From assembly GCA_013407085.1 (NCBI GenBank), contig JACCGJ010001875.1:6932-70931 (forward strand): DNA of 64,000 nt, written 5' to 3'. Under the pieces are notes generated by a model, which had not been told where the DNA came from, did not search any database, and saw only the letters and a list, made by a program, of their open reading frames with translations. Position 1 is the stretch's first letter; the number at the start of each line of letters is the position of its first letter. The translations under genes and the position numbers were made by a program. Source of the DNA: Atriophallophorus winterbourni (taxonomy: Eukaryota > Platyhelminthes > Trematoda > Plagiorchiida > Microphallidae). Below, piece after piece: positions 55,620 through 64,000 of the stretch.

Positions 55620-55765
55620 TGACATTATCAATTTGCCCAGGCGTAGACAGGTATAAGAATGGGATAAAAGCAATGAGACTCCGGTGTGTGTACCATTAAT
55701 ACCGGTGGCGTGTCAGTTTATCACAGCGTTGCCTGCACAGTAAAGTGTTGCACAGTTGAATGCGT
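55620..55765 (-). repeat. Short interspersed repeat copy
   Basis: AATTTGCCCAGGCGTAGACA, GAGACTCCGGTGTGTG, TACCGGTGGCGTGTCAGTTT and TTGCACAGTTGAATGCG on the minus strand, head present, tail diverged. Confidence 0.78.
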
Positions 55766-55789
55766 CGCGATGCTGACTATTCGTTTCAA

Positions 55790-56060
55790 CGATGATATTA
55801 AAATTCTCACTCAATCAAGTTAAGCGTCGCCGTTCGTTATTTACGTGTAATCTCACGAAACTGGTTTGAATGCATGTTCCATTCGAGGTGTAGGCACCTC
55901 TTCCAAGTTTGTTTGTGTTTACTCTTCTATAGATTCCGTAGCTATTTAAGTCCCACCCTTCCCCATCTTTTAAGATTTTACTTTTTCATGGTTGTGTGAC
56001 AGTTAAGCATTCGGTACGCGCTACCGGTGTAATGCTCTCTGTGATGATGATGTAGTCTCG
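55790..56060 (+). repeat. Dispersed repeat, copy 2
   Basis: Ordered matches to 31080-31390: TTTGAATGCATGTT, GTAGCTATTTAAGTCCCA, TTCATGGTTGTGTGACAGTT, TACCGGTGTAATGCTCTC and GATGATGATG. Confidence 0.6.
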
Positions 56061-56609
56061 CTCGATATTACAGTCAAGCTTGTTTATATCTCGTGTTTTT
56101 GCAGCAGTTACGCAATCTCTGTCACCTGTTCTCTCCTGTAGATCGGTGCGAACATACCTCAGAGCATACTGAGTCATGCTCTCACCATTTTGGATGTTCC
56201 TTGTCACCGTTCAAATGCCACTGAATCGGGAGAGCAATTCATCAAAGTCGATCAAGTGTATCCTCTGTATTACCTAGAACCAGAACACCATCGAAAGGTA
56301 CTTTTGTTCACTAACTAGAGCATTCTCATTATCACAATTGTCCTCGTGATTTTCTCTGGATACGTAAATGGTGGTTGAATTTCATATGTTATGACGCCTC
56401 AGCGTGGAAGCATTGAAGCTGTTTTGCTCATGTCTCGGTACTTGATCATTGTGTGCATGTGTTATGGGTGTAGGTACAGCAACTCAATTTTGTTCCTATA
56501 TATGTGTATAATGTGTTGCATCTGACCTATTGCCATTTTATTTTTGAGGATGATTAATTCATGCTTGTTTGGCATCGCTACGAATTTAAATGCTAATTGA
56601 ATGTTGGCA

Positions 56610-56706
56610 TCATTTTTTTTGTCTAGGCCTGGGCAACCTGACAGTATGTTAGTCTACGTGCAGTCTCTGACTGTGCGGCACTTTGCCTGGATCAGGCTTG
56701 TGCTTT
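56610..56706 (+). repeat. Short interspersed repeat, 3' part
   Basis: TCTAGGCCTGGGCAACCTGA, GTCTACGTGCAGTCTCTGAC and ATCAGGCTTGTGCTTTCATA are nearly identical to consensus. Confidence 0.9.
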
Positions 56707-57075
56707 CATACCATAGATGTATGTGGCAGGTGCTTGATCATCTCAGGCTCCACAGCGTTTAACATGACTAAAGCGTCCGATTTGTATCGAGCAGTTCCTT
56801 CCCCAGCGTTCACGGTGATGAGCGGTACTCGGTCGATCGGCGGCAGTTGATTCTGTGTTTGAACATTGTGGTTCGTTGTACGAACCCTATGCAACAGTGG
56901 GATTCAAGTAAAATTTGTTTACCGCTTATCCACTGTTTCAATGCTCACTGAACCTAATCTTACTGTCTCCACCTGATGACCGCAAACAGCCAGAAACCGG
57001 TAGTGGAGTGTAATTTCGGGGGATGTGAGCAACACCTCACTTTGGTCATCCTGTTTTGCTTTGATTATACCTTTG
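56706..57075 (-). repeat. Dispersed copy of the ~235-bp repeat with an unexplained ORF tail
   Basis: On the minus strand 57065-56850 matches the tandem unit at 37459-38025 (GGTGTTGCTCACATCCCCC, AAATTACACTCCACTACC, GGTTTCTGGCTGTTTGCGGT). Beyond it (56850-56706) an open frame continues with VNAGEGTARYKSDALVMLNA and VEPEMIKHLPHTSMV. That looks protein-like but I do not recognise it. Confidence 0.75.
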
Positions 57076-57419
57076 CTCATTGTGTTACTGCGATTTATTG
57101 TTAACCCAGCGTCTGACTCCATTTTTACGTCTAAATTCCACGCAAAATACTGGGGAGCTGTTGACCTTTTCACTTAGTTGTGGAATCACGTGTCTCTAGC
57201 AGGGTAACATTTATTAAATACCTGAAAACCGCATGCTTCTTTCGGTGTTTACTTTTTTCTTGCCTAACTACATTTGTTGCACACGTTTTTTTGACCGTCC
57301 GTACTTCAGTTCGATGTGGAGGTTTGCCATCCGCACTTAGTCAGCCGTTTAATATCAACCTCTTTGTTAAACATTATTGCTGCCACTTGTAGCTACCCCC
57401 AGTCGACCGAGGCGCTCAT

Positions 57420-57655
57420 ACTGCTCTGCGTACTGATCTGTGCAATCGTACAGTACGTCTGTGCTGTGCGGCTAACACCGTGCTAAATTGATTGGCCACC
57501 GGTAGTGAGCTCCATGATGAAACACGCTGGAGTCTCAACGATTTCTATTCTCTTCTCTATTTAGGCCTGGGCAACCTGACAGTAATATCGTCCACATGCA
57601 GTCTCTTACTGTGCGGCACTTTGTCTGGATCAGTCTAGTGCTTTCATACCAATTG
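57420..57655 (+). repeat. Short interspersed repeat, near full length
   Basis: Starts CGTACTGATCTGTGCAATCG, continues TGTGCGGCTAACACCGTGCT, GGAGTCTCAACGATTTCTAT, ATTTAGGCCTGGGCAACCTG and ends GTGCTTTCATACC. The head agrees with the end defined at 47486. Confidence 0.92.
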
Positions 57656-58492
57656 ATTAATAAATCTATTATATTAAACATCGGCATCTATCATGCATTG
57701 CATGCCAAGTGCAAGTTCATTTATTCGTTATTAAGGAACTTTAAACTTTTAAGCTGAAATATCTTCATTTGCATGCATTTGCACCACACACATCACGACC
57801 GATTTCGCGTTGTTTGCACTCCTCATGTTGGGAAAGTAAGGTCAGGATCGCATGACTTGAAATAGTGATCAAATGCTGAAAGTTATGATATTGTTAGTTT
57901 GCCAAAACGTTATCCGCAATACTCAAAAATGAAATCATCGACTGCGTTCTCTTTCGTAACCCGGTTGCTTTTGTGCTTGAGATTGCTGTCGTTGGTCTTT
58001 TTGGCGCGTTCTATTTCGTTATGCCATTGGGTGATCTTTTGCTTGACCTCGCAAAGCTCTTATTAGACGCTCTTCACTAATGCACTTAACACCCTCGTGG
58101 TTATGTGTTGAGGAAATATTATTGTTTTCCTCAAAAGCTCATTATAGCCTTTAAAACCCTTTGAATTTATGATTCTCGATTCTGATTGGTCTATTTTTCG
58201 GCCATATTGTGTTTCGCCCGAAACAGTGTATAAATACAGATGAACCACAGCCTAATGGGCATTTGGTCAGAGACGGTAAAGCTCTTTGCCTGAAGAGTCT
58301 GACTTTGTTCTTGCTACGCGTAGTGTTGGGTTTAGTTAGTAAATAGTGACTCATAGCATGAAGATTTTTTTGGGTAATTATTGCTTGGATTCTACTATAG
58401 TAAGATATAACATTATGTTCACGCCTCTTGCATGTGCCATGTCTAAGCTCAGAATTTCATTACGGTGACAACACTTGATCGTTTGTTTTTAG
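57656..58492. other. Intron sequence, no further exon recognised
   Basis: AT-rich, part of the inferred intron before biotin-ligase exon c. Short ORFs only. Confidence 0.45.
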
Positions 58493-58689
58493 GATACACT
58501 TAGCTGTCTACACCGATCGTTGGCAGCTTCCTCTGCTCCATCATTCTCTCTGCAAGCATGCGGCCGCCCGGATCAGCTCCCAGACGGTTTCGCTTGGTCT
58601 GACTATTTCTCGGCGCTGAAGACGAAGCATCTCGGTCGTATGATTTTATGGGCAAATGTTCTGGAATCAAGCTGGGACCTGTGTAGCAG
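58493..58689 (+). CDS. HLCS: Biotin-protein ligase, exon c
   Basis: Flanked by CGTTTGTTTTTAG and GCAG|GTAAGC; 197 bases, phase 0 in and two bases left over. It reads FAWSDYFSALKTKHLGRMIL and WANVLESSWDLCS. This matches the start of the catalytic domain, where animal enzymes have a YFxxLxTxxLGR-V-LFAEVxPTTMxLL segment. It could splice directly from exon b in phase, but a region present in human (around the C-terminal half of BPL_N) is then short, so one exon may be missing from my reading of 54593-58492. Confidence 0.78.
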
Positions 58690-59524
58690 GTAAGCGGTGA
58701 GTCATTTGTAGGATACGTCTTCATTTATGATGTGTGTTTTTGACGCTGTGCATTATTTGTTTTTCTTAGTGCGTTGCTTGGCTCACCCAGTGATTACTAT
58801 CACTTACTTTTCTGCCTTCCACACTTGAAAGATCCGGCTTTATCTAATATTAATCGTTTTGCTCTTTACAATTATTATATTCGTCTAATGGTCATTTGCA
58901 AGTTCATGTCACATGGTGAAAGTTGAGATCGAATTATACAAATATCTCACAATTCAAATTTCGTCTCATATTACTACTGTGACATAGTGTGGGTCCATTA
59001 TTCACTCGCTTTTGAGCCCTGTTTGTTATCGTCTATCATCCATTCGTCGCGCTGAGACTGGACCTTAATGTGGTTCAATGGTTTGCGTACCTCCGTTACC
59101 CATTAAGTTAAACTGCGTAGTGTCATTCGGCGCCAACAGAGCTACCCCTACTAGGAATGTCGATGGATATACGTCAGACAAACACAGTTTCAACCCACTG
59201 CCTTGTGCTTTAGGCGTTTTACTCAAATGGTCCGGGTGGGGCCTTCTAAGCTACTCCTTATGTCGATCTGGGCAACCGAGTAGTATCACGCCTACAAGCA
59301 ACTATGAAAGTACAGATAAAATGCATGTTGTTGATGATGATGATCTATTCTTCTGGTTCGATTCTTCGAATATACCGCCCTTGTAATAATACAATAATGT
59401 TGTATGACAAATATGTGAGCATTACTCTGGTCATTGAGCGAATTTACGTTTGTATACTATTCATACGCTAGTATCGCAGTGTTAAAGGTAGTGAGTCATA
59501 CGCGAGAACCTGGTGAACTGTACA

Positions 59525-60290
59525 TCACGGCACGGATGTGCAATCGTGCTGTACGGCTACCAAAGGTTGTCATAGCAGTGGGGAAAGCTCCCACTGTTTA
59601 TAAAATGATCCCATATGGCGCGCGTCTTAAATAGCCTCTGACAACCAAGTCCAGCTTCTGGCCTACACGAGTGGCTCGGAGAAACTGCTTTTACCAACAG
59701 GAGAAGGGGCGATGGCGAGTGACTGGCGCCTGAAAACCAGTTTGCTTCGGGCAGATGGAGCTCGTTAGCTTGGGAGGACATTTCATCTAATGGAAGGAAA
59801 TCCCTGATTTTCAACCTCCGCTGCCTTGCGGGATATACGATCGCGGAAAGGCTTCGGGAGAAAACCCGAAGGAAAAATCTAGGAATAGTCTGGTGGATGG
59901 TTAGTTGGTTCACACCGCCTCTTTCTGGTAACTCCCTGCTGCCTTGCAGGTCGCATTTGGTTGTGCAAAGGCTATAGAAGCTGACTCGAACAAACGCCGA
60001 ACGGTGCTGGGGATGCCGCTTTGTATCCAAATTCCCAAGAATCTATTGAAGCCGACTCATCCTCCAGGAGGAGATAGTCGCACAAAAGTAAAGTACGGCC
60101 AGCACTGTACTAAATTGATTCTCCATCGGCAGTGAACTGCATGCGGAAACTGGCTGGACTCTCACTGCTATTGCTATTTTCTTTCTCATCTGTCTAGGCC
60201 CCGGGAAACCTGACAGCATCCTAGCCCACGCGCAGTCTCTGACTGTGCTGCACTTTGTCTGAATCAGGCTTGTGCTTTCATACATACGTA
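59525..60290 (+). mobile_element. Short interspersed repeat split by a later RTE-derivative insertion
   Basis: The head (CACGGATGTGCAATCGTGCT, 59531-59550) stops at GTACGGC (59551-59557). The body resumes at 60093 with GTACGGCCAGCACTGTACTA and runs to CTTTCATACATACGTAC. The repeated GTACGGC is the target-site duplication of the element in between. Confidence 0.85.
59563..60090 (+). mobile_element. Non-autonomous RTE derivative, copy B (528 bp)
   Basis: Same structure as copy A: an AAGGTTGTCATAGCAG start, the RTE leader segment, a shared middle, and a hairpin tail (GCCGACTCATCCTCCAGGAG, GAGATAGTCGCACAAAAGTA). It lies in the inferred intron between biotin-ligase exons c and d. No protein is encoded. 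Confidence 0.88.
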
Positions 60291-60295
60291 CATCT

Positions 60296-60372
60296 GTTTG
60301 GGCCTGCACAACCCGACAGCGTCTCACCACACTTGCAATCTATGCCTCTGCAACACTTCGCCTGACTCCATC
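60296..60372 (+). repeat. Very diverged tail of the short interspersed repeat
   Basis: GGGCCTGCACAACCCGACAG, CTGCAACACTTCGCCTGACT and TTGTGCGCATTGCTG follow the family order with many changes. It directly follows the split copy. Confidence 0.5.
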
Positions 60373-60619
60373 CTTTGGATTTGTGCGCATTGCTGTTGAC
60401 GCATTCATTCTCTCTTTCCGTGCCCTTTGGCATCATAAGTGAAAGTTTGCGTGGTCCAACCCTACCGTGGCACCCAACATTTCCGATAAGCCTAACATTG
60501 GAAGTTTGCTTAATATTTTCTCTCATATTATTACTATCAGCTTATCACTATTCTCTTGTGGTTTTAATTTCAAGTGCTTACTCAATCACGTGCTCGACTT
60601 AGATCTGTTTACTCTGTAG

Positions 60620-60691
60620 CATCTTTGCAACCTTGCCGGACGACTCTGGCTTGATCGTGGTCTCAAATCTGCAATCGAAAGGAAAAGGTTC
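60620..60691 (+). CDS. HLCS: Biotin-protein ligase, exon d (biotin-loop region)
   Basis: After acceptor TTTACTCTGTAG the first base completes the split Ser codon of exon c, then IFATLPDDSGLIVVSNLQSK and GKG follow. This aligns residue for residue with the GLIVIAxxQTxGKGRGG region of holocarboxylase synthetase, which forms the biotin/ATP-binding loop. In that loop the invariant GRGR is GKG here as far as visible. The donor is uncertain: GT at 60688 or GTAATG at 60692. The next exon (GNVWLSP region) is not secured in this window; see the separate finding. Confidence 0.75.
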
Positions 60692-61100
60692 GTAATGTGT
60701 ACAAATTCCGCTCTTGAAAATTTTATCGCTTCCCCACGAGATTATGATTATTATTATTAGCATCTCTTTTCAGTTGCTTTTGGTATTGGGCTACGAATCG
60801 CAACGGTTTCTGATTGCTATTTCTATCTCGGGTAATGTCTGGTTGAGTTCTGAGTCAAACTTACGAAATAGCCATGGAAGAGATCTTTTAAAACGAGAGG
60901 CTGAACTGTTGGTCCGATTAGGAGACTTTACATTCCAAAGTCTGGCAGGTTAAATACTAATTTCGCGTTTTACCCATATTACTTTATCTGAGCATGATCC
61001 TCATTCCACTAGAGTTTTTTCGGAATCAACTTTCGTTTTTGCCATCATCATCTGCTTGTACACTCCATGATACCCCGACCCCCTAAAACTTCGGGGTACC

Positions 61101-61231
61101 GACAGTTGCTCCTTGACAATTGCTCCCCGACAGTTGCTCCTTGACAATTGCTCCTCTGACAATTGCTCCTTGACAAATTACTCCTCGGACAGTTGCTCCT
61201 TGGACATTTGCTCCTTGACCAATTGCTCCTT
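61101..61231 (+). repeat. Left terminal repeat of the MULE (nine units)
   Basis: Units alternate GACAGTTGCTCCTT and GACAATTGCTCC with two-base linkers; later units drift (GACAAATTACTCC, GACATTTGCTCC). They mirror the right end. Confidence 0.92.
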
Positions 61232-61432
61232 GTACAAGTGAACTCAGTTCACTTGAACTCAGTTCCACGGAGATGGAGTCGCCCGGAACAGTGGTCTTTT
61301 CGCTTTCGTTCACACACATAAAAATCAACGGTGCGGTCACTCTTGCTGGTTTGAGCTTGAACTCAGTTCACTTGTTTACTTGTTTGATTGTCATAAATAG
61401 TTAAATAGTTCAGTTGAAGGCTACCTTTCAAA

Positions 61433-62939
61433 ATGGACAGACACGTTACTTGGTATTTGTCTGAAAAAGGCAAACCTAAGGCTTGCTACGAACGTTTCGT
61501 GTACAACAAAAAGGAAACCAGCAAGAGTGACCCCACTGTTGATTTTTATGTGTGTGAACGAAAGCGAAACGACCACTGTTTCGGGCGACTCCGTCTCCGT
61601 GGAACTACAATCTGAAGTCATCAGAACACAACAACAGAAAAAACCACAATGATGATCATTGTCAGTCAGTGTACAGGCGTTTCTGAAATCACAGCAGCTT
61701 CTTTGCCAACAGAACGGGCACTTAAGAGACAAATACAAAGAACGTGAAACCGCAATGGTCGGGTCCCACCACTGCCTGCAAGTCTGGAAGATCTGAATAT
61801 TCCTGATGACTACAAGACCTTTGATGATGGAGAGCTCTTTCTTCTGCACGACTCTGGACCTGGCTCTCAGCGCATTCTGATTTTCTCAACCCACGAAAAT
61901 CTGATGTTATTGTCTGAAAGTCAACACTGGTTTGCCGATGGAACATTTAAAGTGGCGCCCAGCTTATTCCATCAATTGTACACAATACACTGTTGCTGCC
62001 AAGGACTCATGATGCCGGTGGTGTTTGCACTGCTGCCTGGAAAAACAACGGCAGTATATCGTCGGGTTCTACAGGTACACAATACCATTATCTTATTCAG
62101 CATGATAAGCGTTAGGGTTATTTTCATCATTTTCATTATTTTCATGACATTTTCCACCCCTTACTGACACATATGCGTTTTATGCTTTTATCATTTTTCT
62201 TTCTTTTTTTAAACAGGCTCTCAGAGAGCTGCAGCCAAACCTTGCACCGACGATCTTGATGTGTGACTTTGAAAATGCTGCCATCCGTGCTTTTGAACAG
62301 GAGTTTCCTGGCCTTGTAGTGACAGGCTGCTTCTTTCATCTGGGTCAGTGCTGCTGGAGGAAGTGTCAGCAACTTGGATTAGCGACCACCTATGCTGAAG
62401 AGGATGGTCTTTTGCATGTTGGATTCGGTGTCTTCCTGCGCTTGCATTTCTTCCCCGTGACCAAGTTGTTGGGGCATTTGAAACTCTGACAGAAAATCAA
62501 GGTTTCGTCACATGCATGGCAGAGAAGGAAGGCGAGGCATTTGTTGACTATTTTGAAGACACCTGGATCGGGAGGCCACCAAGACGGCAAGGAGCTGAAC
62601 GCCGTGCCCCCATGTTTCCCATCGAACTGTGGAACCAGTACGAACGCACCATGCCAGACATGCCACGAACCAACAACAGTATCGAGGCCTGGCACAACAG
62701 AATGCAGTCTCTTGTGGGAGCATTCTTCCCTCATGTGTTCAGATTCATTGACAGCATCAAAAAAAGAACAGATGTTAAACAAAAACACAATAACCCAGCT
62801 GTTGAGTGGTCAGCCCCCACCACCAAAAAGGAAGAAACACATCAAACTGGCGGAAAGAATTAAAAGAGTTGTTGAAGGTCAGCAGGGTCGGGACACCGTG
62901 AGTGTACTGAAGAGCATTGCCTTTTGCTACAATTTGTAG
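61433..62939 (+). pseudogene. MULE transposase with FLYWCH zinc finger, frameshifted
   Basis: From ATG 61433: an N-terminal FLYWCH-type finger (VTWYLSEKGKPKACYERFVY, FYVCERKRNDHCFGRLRL) for DNA binding. Then, after a stop at 61613 and a frame slip near 61745, NIPDDYKTFDDGELFL and the MULE catalytic domain: SQHWFADGTFKVAPSLF (Asp 1), PVVFALLPGKTTAVYRRVL, LMCDFENAAIRAFEQ (Asp 2), CFFHLGQCCWRKCQQLGL. A frameshift near 62415 leads to LAFLPRDQVVGAFETLTENQ, and NNSIEAWHNRMQSLVGAFFP carries the likely catalytic Glu. A last shift near 62780 restores the KLAERIKRVVEGQ...LKSIAF C-terminus ending at 62939. All DDE residues survive, but at least four lesions break the frame. Confidence 0.87.
62075..62216 (+). 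other. Intron in the MULE transposase
   Basis: CTACAG|GTACAC at the left and a T-rich tract with AAACAG|GCTCTC at the right, 142 bases. Removing it keeps the frame and joins RRVLQ to ALRELQPNLAP, which fits the family. Confidence 0.88.
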
Positions 62940-63207
62940 GCTTCTGTTGCAGAGGAAGAAGGAGAAGACAATCAAGACAGTAGTTTGGAAGATGTTTTAT
63001 AACAGTGATATTTTTGTGTGTGTAGTTATCAGACATGAGACCAGGATTTTGTGAAAAACACATGGCTTAGTTATTGTTATTACAATGATCTATAGTATTT
63101 TAATCAATTTTTATTAAAATGTTCAAAGAAGAAAAAATACTTGTTTTCACTTGTATGAATTATTTTCGTCGCAATGTTAACCAATCTGATCGTGATCTAA
63201 AATTCAT

Positions 63208-63278
63208 GGAGCAATTGGACAAGGAGCAAATATACCAAGGAGCTATTGTCTCGGAGTAATTGTCGGGGAGCAACTGTC
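63208..63278 (-). repeat. Right terminal repeat of the MULE (five units)
   Basis: GGAGCAATTGGAC, GGAGCAAATATACC, GGAGCTATTGTC, GGAGTAATTGTC and GGAGCAACTGTC: inverted units of the left end. Confidence 0.92.
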
Positions 63279-63286
63279 GTGGAACC

Positions 63287-63789
63287 GGAATATTAATAGA
63301 TTTCTCATTCACCGAATGGCTTGCGATGTGGTGTGACGGAGATTGGGGGCTTACACAATGACTGGTGGTCATGATCACAGTTTAATTGCTAATTTTATGC
63401 TTTCAGTTTTCTGTATGAAACAAACGTTGCGGTTGGACCTTATCACTATGAATTGTGTCACTAAAAACAGCATAATCAAGATGGCAATGGTAAGGAAGGG
63501 AAAATAAGGGGATAACAAGGAGAGCAGAAACGTAAACTACGCGACGGATCATTCAATTCTAAACATCAAACCAGAGAGTTGATCATGAAAGATATGAGCA
63601 GGTATACTTTACTTTTACAATCTCGTACTTAACCCGAACCATTTCAGTCTGTAAAGGAGTTGAATGATTTAATTTATCGCGGGTTCGAAGTGGCAAACAC
63701 ATGTTATATTGGCCTCAAAGCAAGAGAACAATTGGGCGTCTAAACTGTCAAACTGTAGATAAGGAAATTCATGTGTGTATGAAGTTTTA
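63287..63789. other. Spacer between two inverted MULE ends, no gene recognised
   Basis: About 500 bases with no recognisable motif. I looked for the next biotin-ligase exon here and did not find it. Confidence 0.5.
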
Positions 63790-64000
63790 GGTTCCACGAC
63801 AGTTGCTCCTTGATAATTGCTCCCCGACAATTACTCCGCGACAAAAGCTCCTTGGTATATTTGCTCCTTGCCCAATTGCTCCTTGTCCAGTTGCTCCTTG
63901 CCCTATTGCTCCTTGACCAATTGCTCCATGACTTTTAGATCACGATCAGATTGGTTAACATTGCGACGAAAATAATTCATACAAGTGAAGACAAGTATTT
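63790..64000 (-). mobile_element. Right end of a second, inverted MULE copy
   Basis: Nine GACAATTGCTCCTT-like units (63798-63929) are followed by TTAGATCACGATCAGATTGG and TTAACATTGCGACGAAAATA, the reverse complement of 63139-63200. The body would lie beyond the window. It shares the outer GGTTCCAC flank (inverse of GTGGAACC) with the first copy. Confidence 0.88.

Larger units (their letters stand above)
61101..63278 (+). mobile_element. MULE-type DNA transposon with tandem-repeat terminal inverted repeats
   Basis: The left end (61101-61231) is nine units of a GACAATTGCTCCTT-like 14-16-mer. The right end (63208-63278) is five units in inverted orientation. Between them lies one spliced transposase gene on the plus strand. 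The outer flanks (GGGGTACC before, GTGGAACC after) may be a diverged 8-9-bp target duplication, as expected for Mutator-like elements. 2.18 kb in total. Confidence 0.85.

Noticed and set aside
60714..60953. Accepting this ORF as the next biotin-ligase exon
   Set aside because: Only about seven residues (GNVWLSS) fit; no splice phase joins it to exon d, and the rest does not resemble the family. Reported only as an unresolved finding.
61083..61340. Minus-strand ORF with GAIGQGANVQGATVRG-like repeats as a repetitive protein
   Set aside because: The periodic peptide is a translation of the tandem units in the MULE terminal repeat.

Overview
The window looks like repeat-dense, AT-rich animal nuclear DNA. 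The retroelement mix (CR1-like and RTE-like non-LTR elements, Ty3/gypsy elements with a CHCC-type Gag motif) together with the two host genes suggests a flatworm, most likely a digenean trematode. That assignment rests on recalled family resemblance, not on a search. I see no rRNA gene, no convincing functional tRNA, no CRISPR array and no bacterial operon.

Only two host genes can be supported. (1) A splicing factor SF3A1 gene lies on the minus strand (22712-24682) in one uninterrupted exon, with both SURP domains but no C-terminal ubiquitin-like domain. (2) Part of a holocarboxylase synthetase (biotin-protein ligase) gene lies on the plus strand as four short exons (53640-53968, 54314-54592, 58493-58689, 60620-60691). 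It is spread over introns full of repeats and probably runs off the right edge, past a MULE transposon.

Layout. 1-1226: 3' half of a CR1-like element ending in a 56-bp perfect palindrome. 5990-10044: nearly full-length RTE-like element. 10990-15420: endonuclease fragment, a CR1-like element with RT and endonuclease, a second and larger palindrome, and an ORF1 fragment. 17540-20120: two plus-strand CR1-like remnants around an LTR/leader fragment. 22712-24682: SF3A1. 24845-31055: short interspersed repeats, a chimeric non-autonomous RTE derivative, a broken RTE copy and a 1000-N gap. 31487-32968: Ty3/gypsy leader and Gag. 35270-40915: CR1-like pieces and a ~235-bp tandem repeat. 40915-50360: two Ty3/gypsy elements in the same orientation. 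50550-53520: more CR1-like remnants. 53640-60691: the biotin ligase exons. 61101-64000: one MULE-type DNA transposon and the start of a second, inverted copy.

A ~250-bp short interspersed repeat recurs at least 15 times in both orientations. One copy inside a gypsy integrase gene has a clean 9-bp target duplication. A second small family joins an RTE 5' leader to a hairpin tail unlike the 3' end of that RTE. Nearly all element ORFs are interrupted by stops or frameshifts, so most of the window records past transposition.
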